DNA from: Bryobacteraceae bacterium
Lineage (GTDB): Bacteria > Acidobacteriota > Terriglobia > Bryobacterales > Bryobacteraceae
Assembly: GCA_030041495.1 (NCBI GenBank)
Contig: JASHNT010000124.1
Coordinates: forward strand, 1 to 64,000
Length of the DNA: 64,000 nt
Direction of reading: 5' to 3'
Shown here piece after piece: positions 16,810-26,679 of the stretch. Position 1 is the first letter of the stretch; every line of letters begins with the position of its first letter. The notes under the pieces were generated by a model. The model saw only the letters and a list, made by a program, of their open reading frames with translations. It was not told where the DNA came from and searched no databases. The position numbers and the translations under genes were made by a program.

Positions 16810-19800
16810 GCTTGTGCCTCATCGCCGGGTTCATACACACTGCGGGACTCCTCGATCGGAGGCAGGTGATCCTTGGGACTGGCCCACCAGGCGTAGAAGG
16901 TCGGCAGCAGGAAGATACTCATGAGGAGATCGCAGATCAGACCGCCGACGATGACGATGGCAAAGGGCCGCTGGGAATCCGAACCGATATCGTGCGAGAG
17001 AGCGGCGGGCAGGAGACCTAAGGTCGCCACCAGCATGGTCATCATGATCGGACGGAGACGGCGGACTGCGCCTTCGATAGCGGCCTCGACGATGGGCATG
17101 CCCCGCGAGCGCAACTGGTTCATGTATTCGACCATGATCACGCCGGTTTGAATGGAGGCTCCGAAAAGGGCCATGAAGCCGATGCCGGAGGAAACGCTGA
17201 AATGCGTGGCGGTCACCAGGAGGGCAAGCAATCCGCCGATGCGCGCGACCAGCACGTTGACCAAGTGCAGGCAGGCCCACTTGGCGGAGCCGAATGCGCC
17301 GTAGATGATCAGGAAGATCAGGAAGACGGTGAGGGGCACGATAATGCGGAGGCGGGCTTCCGCACGGATCTCGCTCTGATACTCGCCTTCCCAACTCAGG
17401 TGATAACCCGCCGGCAGCTTGACCTGCGAGCTCTTGGGGAACAGTTGGGGGTCCACCTTCTCCTGCGCTTCCAGCACCGTGCCACCCAGGTCCCTACCGC
17501 GAACGCTGTATTTGATGGGGACGTAACGCTCACTGCGTTCGCGGTAAATTTCGGAGCCGCCATCGACCTCAGTCATTTTGGTAAGCTGCTTCAGCGACAC
17601 GCGCTCGCCCGAGGGAGACAAGAGGCGGATATTTTCGATGGCCTCGCGCGTGTTTCGGTATTTGGGCAGATAACGCATGACCAGGTCATAGCGGCGCTCG
17701 CCGCCGGCCACGGCAAAGGGATCTTCCGGTCCGAGGACCTGCGTCAGGGCGTTGCCGCCGACGGCGGTTTGAATGGCGTCCTGCACGTCGGCAACATTGA
17801 TCTGAAAGCGAGCGGCCTTTTCGCGATCCACCGTATAGATGAGATTGGGCTGTTGCAAGACGTGAAAGATGCCGAGATCTTCGATGCCTTTGACGGTGCG
17901 CATCTGCTTCATGATTTCTTGGGCTTTGTCTTCCAGGAGATGGAGATCGTCGCCGTAAACCTTGACGGAGAGCTGGCCTTTAACTCCGCTGACGGCCTCC
18001 TCCATGTTGTCCGAGATGGGCTGCGAGAAATTCCAGATGACGCCGGGAATCTTTTCGAGTTGGCGGTTCATGGCGGCAATCAGTTCGTCCTTATTCTGGT
18101 GAAACACGGGACGCCATTGTTCCTTCGGGAGCAAATCCACGAAGTATTCCGTGTTGAAGAAACTGGTGGTGTCGGAGCCGTCATCGGGGCGGCCTTCCTG
18201 GCTGGAACATTGCGGAACTTCGGGGAAAGAGCACAGGATGCGGCGGGCTTCGGTCGACACAGCGATCGCTTCGTCGGCGGAGGTCGAGGGAGGCAGGGTT
18301 CCGCGAACCCACAACTGTCCTTCGTCCAGGTGGGGGAGGAATTCCGAACCGATCAGCGGGCCCAACCAGAGGTACAGGGTGCCGCTGACGGCCAGCAGCG
18401 CCACTCCGACCATGACCCACTTGTGATGAACCGTCCAGGTGACAGCGTGGCGATAAATCCTGGTGAGGAAAGTAATGAGCGGGTTCTCCCATTCCTTGGC
18501 TTCCTTGCGGAACAAGAAGCTGGCAAGCACCGGAGCGATGGTCATGGAGAAGAGAACCGCGCCCAGCAGAGCGAAGGCGACGGTCCAGGCCATGGGCCGG
18601 AACAAACGGCCTTCGACGCGCTGCAGGGTGAAGATGGGCAGATAGGCCGTGATGATGATGGTGATGGCGTAGAAGACCGGACGCTGGACCTCATGGGCCG
18701 CGTCACGAATGCGGTCTCCGACAGATTTCTTCACGTCCGGTTCGTGGCCGAGGTGACGGACGATGTTCTCGATCATGACGACCGCGCCGTCCACCACCAT
18801 TCCGAAGTCCAAGGCTCCCAGGGACAAGAGGTTGGCTGGAATATGATTCAAGTCCAGTAGAGTCGCGGCGAACAGCAGCGCGAAGGGAATGGTCAACGCG
18901 ACGATCAGAGCGGCGCGGAAGTTGCCCAGGAACAGAATCAAGACGATGGTGACCAGGATGAAGCCGTCGCGCAGATTGCGCAGCACGGTTCGCGTGGTGA
19001 AATGCACCAGATCACTACGGTCGATCATGGGGACGACCTTCACGCCCGGAGGCAGGATGCCGTTGTTGAGCTCATCGACTTTCTGGTGGATGCTGGCGAG
19101 AGCGGGATCGGCGTCCTCGCCTTTGCGCAGCAGCACGATGCCGGAGACAACGTCGTCGTTGTCGATGATTTTTCCGTCGGGAAGATGCTGGGCTCGCGCG
19201 AACTGGCCCAGGCGGATTTTGGGTCCCTGGGCGATGACGGCGATGTCTTCCAAACGGATGGGGGTCCCGCTTTTGGTGAAGACGACGGTCTTTTCGATAT
19301 CCTTCACGTCGCGCACCATGCCGGCCTCATTGACATTGACCTGCTGCAGGCCCTGATTCACGAAGCTTCCGCCGGCGTTGACGTTGTTGTTGGCGATTTG
19401 CTGCTCCACCTGGGAGAGGCTCAGGCCGTAGGAGATGAGTTTGTTGGGGTCGATGCGGACTTGATATTCGCGGGTGGGACCGCCAAAGCTGGCGACATCG
19501 ACGACGTTGGTGGCCTGCTTGAGATGTTTTTCGACCACCCAGTCTTCGAGGGACTTCAGGTCCATGGGGTCGAACATGGGATTGGTGGTGCGGAGCGTGA
19601 AGAAATAAATCTGCCCGGCGGGACTCCAGTCGGTCTGGATCTGCGGCACCACGCCGGCGGTGACCGCGGCGGGCGGAAGATTGACGTAGGAGATGCGCTC
19701 CAGGGCACGCTCCCGGTTCCAGTTGTTGTCGGAGCCGTCGTCGAAAATCAGCTTGATGTCGGAAAGACCGAACAAAGAAAAGGAGCGCAGCGCACTGAGC

Positions 19801-20033
19801 TGCGGAATTCCGTTCATGACGATTTCCAGAGGGATCGAAATCTGCTGCTCCATCTGCTCAGCCGAGATTCCGGGCCATTGGGTGACGATCTCAACGTAGT
19901 TGTCGGCGACATCGGGATAGGCGTCGATCGGCAGCGCCTTGAACGCCACGACTCCGCCGCCCACCAGCAGAAGGGCAAGAGCCAGCACGAACAGGCGTTT
20001 TTCGAGCGCAAAATCAACAAAGCGGCGAATCAT
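16806..20033 (-). CDS. cusA: CusA/CzcA-type RND metal efflux pump
   Basis: 1075 residues from ATG 20033, normal length for heavy-metal-efflux RND proteins. The start 'MIRRFVDFALEKRLFVLALA', 'PIDAYPDVADNYVEIVTQWPG' and the TM4 motif 'LGALDFGMVVDGAVVMIEN' are diagnostic of the HME branch; the Asp/Glu in TM4 carry protons. It forms a trimer in the inner membrane that exports Cu/Ag or Zn/Co/Cd together with the two upstream gene products. It starts 2 nt after the fusion-protein gene. Metal specificity cannot be decided here. Confidence 0.93.
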   Translation of the reverse strand: MIRRFVDFALEKRLFVLALALLLVGGGVVAFKALPIDAYPDVADNYVEIVTQWPGISAEQMEQQISIPLEIVMNGIPQLSALRSFSLFGLSDIKLIFDDGSDNNWNRERALERISYVNLPPAAVTAGVVPQIQTDWSPAGQIYFFTLRTTNPMFDPMDLKSLEDWVVEKHLKQATNVVDVASFGGPTREYQVRIDPNKLISYGLSLSQVEQQIANNNVNAGGSFVNQGLQQVNVNEAGMVRDVKDIEKTVVFTKSGTPIRLEDIAVIAQGPKIRLGQFARAQHLPDGKIIDNDDVVSGIVLLRKGEDADPALASIHQKVDELNNGILPPGVKVVPMIDRSDLVHFTTRTVLRNLRDGFILVTIVLILFLGNFRAALIVALTIPFALLFAATLLDLNHIPANLLSLGALDFGMVVDGAVVMIENIVRHLGHEPDVKKSVGDRIRDAAHEVQRPVFYAITIIITAYLPIFTLQRVEGRLFRPMAWTVAFALLGAVLFSMTIAPVLASFLFRKEAKEWENPLITFLTRIYRHAVTWTVHHKWVMVGVALLAVSGTLYLWLGPLIGSEFLPHLDEGQLWVRGTLPPSTSADEAIAVSTEARRILCSFPEVPQCSSQEGRPDDGSDTTSFFNTEYFVDLLPKEQWRPVFHQNKDELIAAMNRQLEKIPGVIWNFSQPISDNMEEAVSGVKGQLSVKVYGDDLHLLEDKAQEIMKQMRTVKGIEDLGIFHVLQQPNLIYTVDREKAARFQINVADVQDAIQTAVGGNALTQVLGPEDPFAVAGGERRYDLVMRYLPKYRNTREAIENIRLLSPSGERVSLKQLTKMTEVDGGSEIYRERSERYVPIKYSVRGRDLGGTVLEAQEKVDPQLFPKSSQVKLPAGYHLSWEGEYQSEIRAEARLRIIVPLTVFLIFLIIYGAFGSAKWACLHLVNVLVARIGGLLALLVTATHFSVSSGIGFMALFGASIQTGVIMVEYMNQLRSRGMPIVEAAIEGAVRRLRPIMMTMLVATLGLLPAALSHDIGSDSQRPFAIVIVGGLICDLLMSIFLLPTFYAWWASPKDHLPPIEESRSVYEPGDEAQA

Positions 20034-20035
20034 GG

Positions 20036-21220
20036 CTACCTTTTGTTCTCCGAGGTGTCCTGAAACAACAGGCCGTTGCTCACCACCTTGTCGCCGGGCT
20101 GGAGGCCGGAAGTGACCTCTTGCATGTCGCCAGGGAGGGTATCTCCGCTGACGACCTCGCGGCGCTGGAAGGCGCCGGCGGAGGTGGGCGAGTAGACCCA
20201 TTCGCGATCGTGAAGGTGAACAATCGCGGTGGCGGGAACCGTGGCGTAGCGTTGCGCCGCCGGGCCGTGGAAGGTGGCGGTTACGAACATGCCCAAGCGC
20301 ATGATTCCGGGGTTTTCGACCTCCAGGCGCACTTTGGCGGTGCGGATGTTGGGATCCATGGTGGGCAGGATGTTGCCGATCCGCCCTCTGAAGACGCGGT
20401 CCGGATAGGCGTTCAGACGAATATCGGCGAATTCGTTGAGGTGGACTTGAGCGAGATCGTTCTCATAAACATCGCAGACGATCCAGACGTGAGACAGATC
20501 GGAGATGGTAAACGGCGTAGGAAGATTGTAGGATTGAACGGCCGTGTCGAGCTGAATCTCCTGGTCGGTGATGGTTCCCGAAACGGGCGCGTCGACTTCA
20601 AAAATGGGCGTCGGATGTTGGGGATCGGTACCCAGGAGCTTGAGGTGCTCAATAGTGGTGTCGAGAACTACCACGTTGTCGTCCTCGGCGTTTTGCGCGA
20701 TCTCGAGCGCGCTCTTGGGCCATGCGCCGGCTTCAAAGAGGAGCTTGGCGCGGTCGAGCTGGATTTTGGTGAGCTCTTCGTTCTTCACGGCCTGGCGATA
20801 GTCGGAATAAGCGCCAGACATGTCCATACTGCGGACTTTGAAGAGCATCTGCCCCTTCTTTACTTGATCGCCGAGGCGGGCGTCGATTTCGATCACGCGG
20901 CCGGTGGCGAGCGAAGGCACTTGCACCTGCTTGGAGACATCGGGCTGCACCTGGCCGGTGACGTTGAGCTCGGGAGTGGCGGTGTGTTCGCCCGCAGTGG
21001 CAATGGGGAACTCCTCCGGATGGGCGACCTTCAGATTGTCGTAGTCGATTTCCGTTTCGACATCTTGAGGAGGCGGCGCGCCGGCGGAGGCTGCCTCGGC
21101 GGTTTCCTGAGCGTTGACGACGCTGCGGTTGCAACCGGCGAGAAACAGGCCGGGGGCCAGGCAGAGAGAGAAGGCGAGTAGACGTTTGATTGCGGAATTT
21201 TTGATTGCAAAGCTCTTCAT
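20036..21220 (-). CDS. cusB: RND periplasmic adaptor (membrane fusion) lipoprotein, CusB/CzcB family
   Basis: 394 residues. A lipobox (LFLAGC) suggests anchoring to the inner membrane. The core has the split lipoyl/barrel pattern ('VPSLATGRVIEIDARLGDQV', 'GQMLFKVRSMDM', then 'VDAPVSGTITDQEIQLDTAV') and a beta-barrel ('DIRLNAYPDRVFRGRIGNIL'). It bridges the RND pump and the TolC-like channel. It overlaps the upstream channel gene by 4 nt and is followed by the pump after 2 nt. Confidence 0.92.
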   Translation of the reverse strand: MKSFAIKNSAIKRLLAFSLCLAPGLFLAGCNRSVVNAQETAEAASAGAPPPQDVETEIDYDNLKVAHPEEFPIATAGEHTATPELNVTGQVQPDVSKQVQVPSLATGRVIEIDARLGDQVKKGQMLFKVRSMDMSGAYSDYRQAVKNEELTKIQLDRAKLLFEAGAWPKSALEIAQNAEDDNVVVLDTTIEHLKLLGTDPQHPTPIFEVDAPVSGTITDQEIQLDTAVQSYNLPTPFTISDLSHVWIVCDVYENDLAQVHLNEFADIRLNAYPDRVFRGRIGNILPTMDPNIRTAKVRLEVENPGIMRLGMFVTATFHGPAAQRYATVPATAIVHLHDREWVYSPTSAGAFQRREVVSGDTLPGDMQEVTSGLQPGDKVVSNGLLFQDTSENKR

Positions 21221-22479
21221 TGCAAAATCTCCTGTCCGACGGCCATGTTCATTTGGGCGGCAGCGGTCATGTATGCGCCGACCAAGTTGATGTAGGCCAG
21301 ATTCACGTCGCGGTAAGCCTTTTCCGCGTCCAGATAATCCAGCAGCGATGCGCCTCCGTTGTGATAGGCGAGCGTCACCGTATCGCGGATGTGGAGTGCT
21401 TCGGGCAGATATTTGGTCTTGTACGGCTTGAGAAGATTGATGTTTTGCATCAAGGTGTAGAAGGCGGAATCGACGTCGTTGTAGACTTGCGCTTGCGCGC
21501 CGTCGAGCAACTTTTCGTTGCGCGTGATATCGAGTTTGGTACGCGCCTTTTCGCCCTGATTGCGGTCGAACAAGCGAATGGGAAAACTGATGCTGCCGCC
21601 GATGGTGTTGTTGTCATACGGGTTGTTGAAAGAAGGGTTGTGGGTGGTCCACAGGCTCCAGGTGGGGTCGGTCGAGCCGTTGGCGACGGTGAGCTTATAG
21701 GTCGACTTGGCCAGCTCGACGTTTTCCTGCGCAACTTTCAGATCCGGGCGGTTGGCCAAGGCGATATTGCGGAACTCGGGGAGCGATTTGATCTGGTTAG
21801 GAAACTCGAAGGGTCCGGCGATGTCGAAGCCCTCCAGCGGTGTGCGCGAATCCATCAGCATCATGAGCTGGATTTTGGCGGTGCGGATATTGACCTGGTC
21901 GGTTTCGTAATCCGATTCGAACTGGGTGCGCTGCTGGTCCAGGCGCTCATAGTCGATCACGGCGATGTCGCCGGAGTTCTGACGAATTTTGTTGAGAGCC
22001 AACTCATGGTCCCAGTAATCGAGGTTGGTGATGGCGTTCTGCAGCATGGCTTTGTATTGAAGGAGCTGCACGAAGGCGCCGCGGAGGATAAACAAGAGAC
22101 CGCGCTCTTGATCGAGGTAGGTAGAAGCGGCGATGCCGGTTTGTTCCTTGGCGGTTTCCAGGCGCAGCTCGCGTTTGCCGGCGCGCTCAATCAGGTAGCT
22201 TATGGAGGGCGAAATCTGGGTACCGGCAAAGGGACGATAGATGCCGAGATAGCGGGTAAGCTGAGTGCCGTCGGCGGCGAGGCCGAAGTACGGATTAGGG
22301 CGCAAATACTGGGTGATCTCTTCGGCTTTGGCCCCATCGATGTTGAGCTGAGCCGCCTTGAGGGCCGGGTTCCTGGATTCGAACTTTTCGACAATCTGCG
22401 ACCAGGTGAGAGGCGTGGTTTGCGCCAGCGCGGCGGCGGGCAGCAGAGCTACTGCCAGAGTTGCGGTTCGAAGCTTCAT
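21217..22479 (-). CDS. cusC: TolC-family outer-membrane efflux channel (CusC/CzcC type)
   Basis: 420 residues from ATG 22479, beginning with a signal peptide that ends near ALAQ. Two helical-hairpin repeats typical of TolC proteins follow ('NPALKAAQLNIDGAKAEEIT' and 'NRPDLKVAQENVELAKSTYK'). First gene of the channel-adaptor-pump-tail operon. An upstream in-frame ATG 9 codons earlier is less likely because it would precede the signal peptide. Confidence 0.92.
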   Translation of the reverse strand: MKLRTATLAVALLPAAALAQTTPLTWSQIVEKFESRNPALKAAQLNIDGAKAEEITQYLRPNPYFGLAADGTQLTRYLGIYRPFAGTQISPSISYLIERAGKRELRLETAKEQTGIAASTYLDQERGLLFILRGAFVQLLQYKAMLQNAITNLDYWDHELALNKIRQNSGDIAVIDYERLDQQRTQFESDYETDQVNIRTAKIQLMMLMDSRTPLEGFDIAGPFEFPNQIKSLPEFRNIALANRPDLKVAQENVELAKSTYKLTVANGSTDPTWSLWTTHNPSFNNPYDNNTIGGSISFPIRLFDRNQGEKARTKLDITRNEKLLDGAQAQVYNDVDSAFYTLMQNINLLKPYKTKYLPEALHIRDTVTLAYHNGGASLLDYLDAEKAYRDVNLAYINLVGAYMTAAAQMNMAVGQEILQ

Positions 22480-22985
22480 AAAAGTAAAGAAAGTCACTCG
22501 CGGCACGCGGCCAACGGGGCGCAGTGGAGTTGCGGTTGAACTTTTAAACCGAGTCTAGCCGCGGTCCATCGAAATCGCCATGCATCTTGCGACTAATCGC
22601 CGACCGGCTGCCGATTGCCGCCGATTGCAACGGAGGAGTTACACCAATCGCGGCGGCTCAACGCGAGACTCGAAGGCGCTGACGAGGGGAGTCGTTTTGT
22701 TGGTGGTCGAGCAAAGGTTCAATGAGATGTTCGGACTGAGGACGGAGGAGACCCGGCGGCTCAGAAATCCTTCGGCTAAATCCCGCCAAGGGGCGGTGCG
22801 AGCCTTGGGGAAATGGTAATAGATGTGATTTATGCCGCTCATCAGAAGGTTTGTTCGATTTAGGGTTCATTCAGGAGCAGATCAAATTCCTTTTACGATT
22901 CGCAGGCGGGAGGAGAGACCTTCGCGGGGGATTATCCGAACGGACGACCGTCTGAGTCTAGCGGACGCCCTCTCAGCCCGCGCGG
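22480..22985. other. intergenic region, no gene seen
   Basis: About 500 bp between the efflux operon start and the HDOD gene. No frame gives protein-like composition with a sensible start. The promoter of the efflux operon should lie here, but I could not pick out a convincing -35/-10 pair or a MerR/CueR-type spaced operator. Confidence 0.6.
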
Positions 22986-23792
22986 TCAGACCAGGGAACA
23001 CTCAATGAGGTTCACCTGGGTGGCGAGAACGGTCAGAAGATGCTGGTCCAGCAGCTTGATGCTGATGCTCTCGGCCGGGACATGGGAGCAGCCGCAAACT
23101 TCGAAGCCGCCGGATGCCGCATAGGCGCAGCCGGCTTGCGCGGCGGCGGTCAGAGCGTCGGGGGGTGCGGGGAAGCAGTACTCGGAAACGGCTTGCTGAA
23201 GCTCTTCGGGAATCCCCCATTCGGCGAGAGCGAGACCGGAGAGCTGGGCGTGATCGAACCCGTAGCGGTCGCGCTCAAGCTGGAGAAGATCGTCGCCGGA
23301 ATCGCGGGCGGAATCCGCCAGCTTGGGGTAGCCATCCGGGTCGTTCTGGAAAAGCGCCAGAGCGCCGACGGCGTGAAGCAGGCCGGCGGTATAGCCGAAA
23401 TCCAGCTCGAGTTCGCGGAGACCGACGTGATCCGCAATGAGGGCGGAGGCGACGCTGTGCCGCCACCAGGCTCGGACCCAGGGAGAGGTTTCGCGCGGCA
23501 ATCCGCTGGATAAGGCCGCGGTGATGGCGATGCGGCTGATGTCCTTCAACCCTAGCAGGGCGACGGCGTGAAGCACGGACTGGACCCGGTATCGGCGGCC
23601 GTAGAGTCCGGAATTCGCCAGTTGCAGGACCCTTCCGGCCAAAACGGGGTCCAGCGAGAACAGCTTGGCGACCTCTTTAAAAGCAACCTTCTCATCGCCG
23701 ACCAGCACCAGCAGCTTGATGGCAAGGGGCGAGAAGGCAGGCAGGCGCTTGATGAGGGGGCGGGCTTGAACCGTGGTGGCGGCGTCGACCAT
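22986..23792 (-). CDS. HDOD-domain signalling protein
   Basis: 268 residues from ATG 23792. It matches the HDOD layout: 'LPAFSPLAIKLLVLVGDE', 'LFSLDPVLAGRVLQLANSGL', 'SVLHAVALLGLKDISRIAIT', 'WWRHSVASALIADHV' and 'FGYTAGLLHAVGALALF'. HDOD is a degenerate HD-type domain; such proteins act in signalling and motility control. Here the H-D pair is only partly recognisable, so no hydrolase activity is claimed. Single gene. Confidence 0.87.
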   Translation of the reverse strand: MVDAATTVQARPLIKRLPAFSPLAIKLLVLVGDEKVAFKEVAKLFSLDPVLAGRVLQLANSGLYGRRYRVQSVLHAVALLGLKDISRIAITAALSSGLPRETSPWVRAWWRHSVASALIADHVGLRELELDFGYTAGLLHAVGALALFQNDPDGYPKLADSARDSGDDLLQLERDRYGFDHAQLSGLALAEWGIPEELQQAVSEYCFPAPPDALTAAAQAGCAYAASGGFEVCGCSHVPAESISIKLLDQHLLTVLATQVNLIECSLV

Positions 23793-24162
23793 ATTGAAAT
23801 CCGACTTAGCTGCATTTCTATATCGCAAAAAAGGACGGAAATTCGAGGGGCAAACGGAACCGGCCGGTGGGACCCAGTGGGGCTGCTTGTCCCGTTGACA
23901 GTGGCGAACGCGGTTCACGCGAGCGTGGCGGAGAAGATCGGCGCGTGGTTCGAGGCGTGGGGCATCGAGGACGAGCGGGCGAGGCGCTGGAGCAGATTGC
24001 CTCGCAGCACAACAGAGCCTCGGGCGGCCTGACTACGGGCGAGTTCCCTTCTGGTTTGGGGCTGCCCTGGCCCTGTGCCGACCGCAGTGCGGCTCCGGGA
24101 CCGGCTGCGGCGAAACGGGGCGGCGCGGCAGGGCTGAAGCTGGCGGAGAGGCGATCTGAAAC
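23793..24162. other. intergenic region with possible coding remnant
   Basis: No intact gene. On the plus strand about 23868-24000 reads 'DPVGLLVPLTVANAVHASVA' followed by a charged helix-like stretch (EKIGAWFEAWGIEDERARR). It looks protein-like but has no start and no recognised family; it could be a relic. Confidence 0.35.
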
Positions 24163-24591
24163 TCAATACGCGAGGCTGTTCGAGAGGAACAGGGGGCCTT
24201 GCGGGTGGCCTTCGGCGGCGGCGCGGAGGCGGAACATGAGCTCGCCCCAGACGGTGGTGCAGGAGATGTAGTAGTCCGTATCCAATTCCCAGCCGGCGTG
24301 GGTGAAACGAGCGAGAGTGCCTGCTTTGACGGGCTCGAGGCGAAAGAGGAGGCGCGTGCCGGCCCATTCCTTGCCGGATTCGCACAGCCACTCGATGCGC
24401 TGAGGAGGCTCGGCTGAGTGCCGGCGCAGGCGGTAGATGGTGGTGCGGTGAAAGAAGCCGAGCTCGACGAGGCCATCGGATGCGCTCACGTCCTGGGACC
24501 ACCATTGCTCGAAGCCGGAGGCAGTGGAGACGAGCGGGTAGATCGCCTCAGGGCTCGCGGAAATTTGCAGCGAGTGGCGGATATCGGGCAT
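24163..24591 (-). CDS. SRPBCC/AHSA1-like domain protein
   Basis: 142 residues. The beginning 'MPDIRHSLQISASPEAIYPL' and 'GFEQWWSQDV' are typical of START-like SRPBCC (AHSA1) domains, followed by 'IYRLRR...IEWLCESGKEWAGT' and a C-terminal helix. The domain makes a hydrophobic cavity for small ligands. It is divergent from the molybdopterin enzyme gene, with only 27 bp between the two start codons, so the promoters overlap. Confidence 0.8.
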   Translation of the reverse strand: MPDIRHSLQISASPEAIYPLVSTASGFEQWWSQDVSASDGLVELGFFHRTTIYRLRRHSAEPPQRIEWLCESGKEWAGTRLLFRLEPVKAGTLARFTHAGWELDTDYYISCTTVWGELMFRLRAAAEGHPQGPLFLSNSLAY

Positions 24592-24618
24592 GGGATTAGT
24601 GTACGGTATCCTGCCTGT

Positions 24619-26679
24619 ATGGAGATTCGGCATTCGGTCTGTGCGCTGGATTGTCCGGATACGTGCGCCGTGCTGGTGCACGTAGAAAACGGCCGCGGGG
24701 TGAAGCTGCAGGGCGACCCCAAGCATCCTGTGACGCGCGGATTCCTGTGCGGCAAAGTGGCCCGGTATTTGGAGCGCGAATACTCGGTGGAGCGGCTGCT
24801 GTACCCCCAGAAGCGGGCCGGCGAAAAAGGCGAAGGGCGCTTCCAGCGCATTTCCTGGGACGAGGCGCTGGATACGATCGCGGAACGGCTGGGAGGCGTT
24901 GCACGGGAATTCGGGCCGGAGGCGATTCTCCCGTACAGTTACGCGGGAACGATGGGGATGCTGAACGGCTCCGGGATGGACCGGCGGTTCTTCCACCGGC
25001 TGGGAGCATCGCGGCTGGACCGGACGATTTGCTCGGCGACGGGCAGCGCGGCGTTGATGGCGACGGTGGGGCTGCGCTACGGGACGGAGCCGGAGCAGTT
25101 CCGGGACGCGAAATTGATTCTGGCGTGGGCGGCGAATATCCACGGGACGAATGTTCATTTGTGGCCGTTCATTGTGGAGGCCCGGCGGAACGGGGCGAAG
25201 CTGTACGCGATCGATCCGGTGAAGACGCGGACGGCGGCGCTGGCGGACCGGCATTATTCCATCCATCCGGGGAGCGATCCGGCGCTGGCTCTGGGCCTGG
25301 CGCACGTGATTATCGGCGAGCGATTGTATGACGCCGATTACGTCTCGAACTACACCAACGGATTCGAGGCGTTGAAGCAGCGGGTCGCGGAATACACGCC
25401 GGAGCGAGTGGAGGGGCTGACGGGGATCGCGAAAGAGGACGTGATCGCGCTGGCTCGCGAATACGCGGCCACGAGGCCGGCCGCGATCCGGCTGAATTAC
25501 GGAGTGCAGCGATCGGAGCGAGGGGGCGCGGCGGTGCGGGCGATTGTGGCTCTGCCGGCGCTGACGGGCTCGTACCGTGATGTGGGCGGAGGGGTACAGC
25601 TTTCCACCGCGCAGGCGTTCCGCTTCGACAAAGACGCGCTGGAGATGCCGGAGCTGCAGAGGAAATCGAGCCTGGGCCGCGAAGCGCGGATCGTGAACAT
25701 GGCTGAGATCGGGAAGGCTCTGACGGAGTTGGATTCGCCTGCGGTGAGGGCGATGGTGGTGTACAATTCGAACCCGGCCGCGATCGCGCCGAATCAGAAT
25801 CGAGTGTTGAAGGGGCTGCGGCGGGCGGATTTATTTACCGTCGTGCTGGAGCAATTTCAAACCGACACAGCGGATTATGCCGATATTCTATTGCCGGTCA
25901 CGACGTTTTTAGAGCATACGGATTTGTATTTGGCGTACGGGCATTATCACGTGCAGATGGCGAAGCCGGCGCTGGAGGCTCCCGGAGAAGCGAAGTCGAA
26001 TGTCGAGATTTTCCGGGCGCTGGCCAAGCGGATGGGATTTGAAGAGAAGTGCTTCGACGACTCGGCAGAGGAGATGATTGAGGCTCTGCTGGGCTCGGGG
26101 CATCCGTTCTTGGAGGGGATCACGCGGGAGCGCCTGGAGCGGGAGCATTCGGTGCGATTGAACGTCGCGCCACAGGGCCAGCCGTTTGTTCCGTTCGCGC
26201 AGGGAGGGTTCGGGACGGAGTCCGGAAAGTGCGAGTTCGGGGCGGAGGGTTTGGAGTATCAGCCTCCGCGGGAATCGCGATGGGGAGACGAAGCGCTGCG
26301 CAAGAGATATCCGCTGGAGTTTGTCTCGTCAAAGAACGATGACAGCATGAATTCGACGTTCGGGCACCGGAAAGCGCAGGATGCGGAGACGTCGGTGTTA
26401 TATCTGCATCCGGTGGATGCGGAGGCCCGAGGAATCGCCGCAGGCGATCGTATACGGGTGTTCAACGACCGCGGCAGCTTGTTGCTGAAGGCGGCGGTGA
26501 AGTCCGATGCCGAGAGTCCGGTGCGGCCGGGGGTGGCGAGGGCTCCCGCGACGCGGTGGAGCAAGAAGGCGATGGATGGCCACAATGCGAACGCGCTGAC
26601 ATCGGACCGGCTATCGGACATGGGCGGAGGGCCGGTGTTTTATAGCTGCCTGGTCGAGGTAGAGCGGTGCGGAGACTGA
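24619..26679 (+). CDS. molybdopterin oxidoreductase of the DMSO reductase superfamily
   Basis: 686 residues from ATG 24619. The N-terminal [4Fe-4S] site is C8-x3-C12-x3-C16 with a fourth Cys in 'GFLCGKV' (C44). Bis-MGD-binding blocks follow ('GRFQRISWDEALDTIAERLG', 'AANIHGTNVHLWP', 'AIDPVKTRTAALADRHYSIH') and the C-terminal molydop-binding domain ('SSKNDDSMNSTFGHRK'). There is no Tat signal, so it is cytosolic. Neither an electron-transfer FeS subunit nor a membrane anchor lies nearby. The substrate is unknown. Confidence 0.9.
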   Translation: MEIRHSVCALDCPDTCAVLVHVENGRGVKLQGDPKHPVTRGFLCGKVARYLEREYSVERLLYPQKRAGEKGEGRFQRISWDEALDTIAERLGGVAREFGPEAILPYSYAGTMGMLNGSGMDRRFFHRLGASRLDRTICSATGSAALMATVGLRYGTEPEQFRDAKLILAWAANIHGTNVHLWPFIVEARRNGAKLYAIDPVKTRTAALADRHYSIHPGSDPALALGLAHVIIGERLYDADYVSNYTNGFEALKQRVAEYTPERVEGLTGIAKEDVIALAREYAATRPAAIRLNYGVQRSERGGAAVRAIVALPALTGSYRDVGGGVQLSTAQAFRFDKDALEMPELQRKSSLGREARIVNMAEIGKALTELDSPAVRAMVVYNSNPAAIAPNQNRVLKGLRRADLFTVVLEQFQTDTADYADILLPVTTFLEHTDLYLAYGHYHVQMAKPALEAPGEAKSNVEIFRALAKRMGFEEKCFDDSAEEMIEALLGSGHPFLEGITRERLEREHSVRLNVAPQGQPFVPFAQGGFGTESGKCEFGAEGLEYQPPRESRWGDEALRKRYPLEFVSSKNDDSMNSTFGHRKAQDAETSVLYLHPVDAEARGIAAGDRIRVFNDRGSLLLKAAVKSDAESPVRPGVARAPATRWSKKAMDGHNANALTSDRLSDMGGGPVFYSCLVEVERCGD

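Noticed and set aside
22507-22870. Short frames in the gap upstream of the efflux operon
   Set aside because: Arg/Pro-rich, no initiation signals, no homology I recognise.
23568-24032. Plus-strand frame ending '...VGLLVPLTVANAVHASVAEK...'
   Set aside because: Its first half is antisense to the HDOD gene; only about 45 residues look protein-like, with no start or known family.
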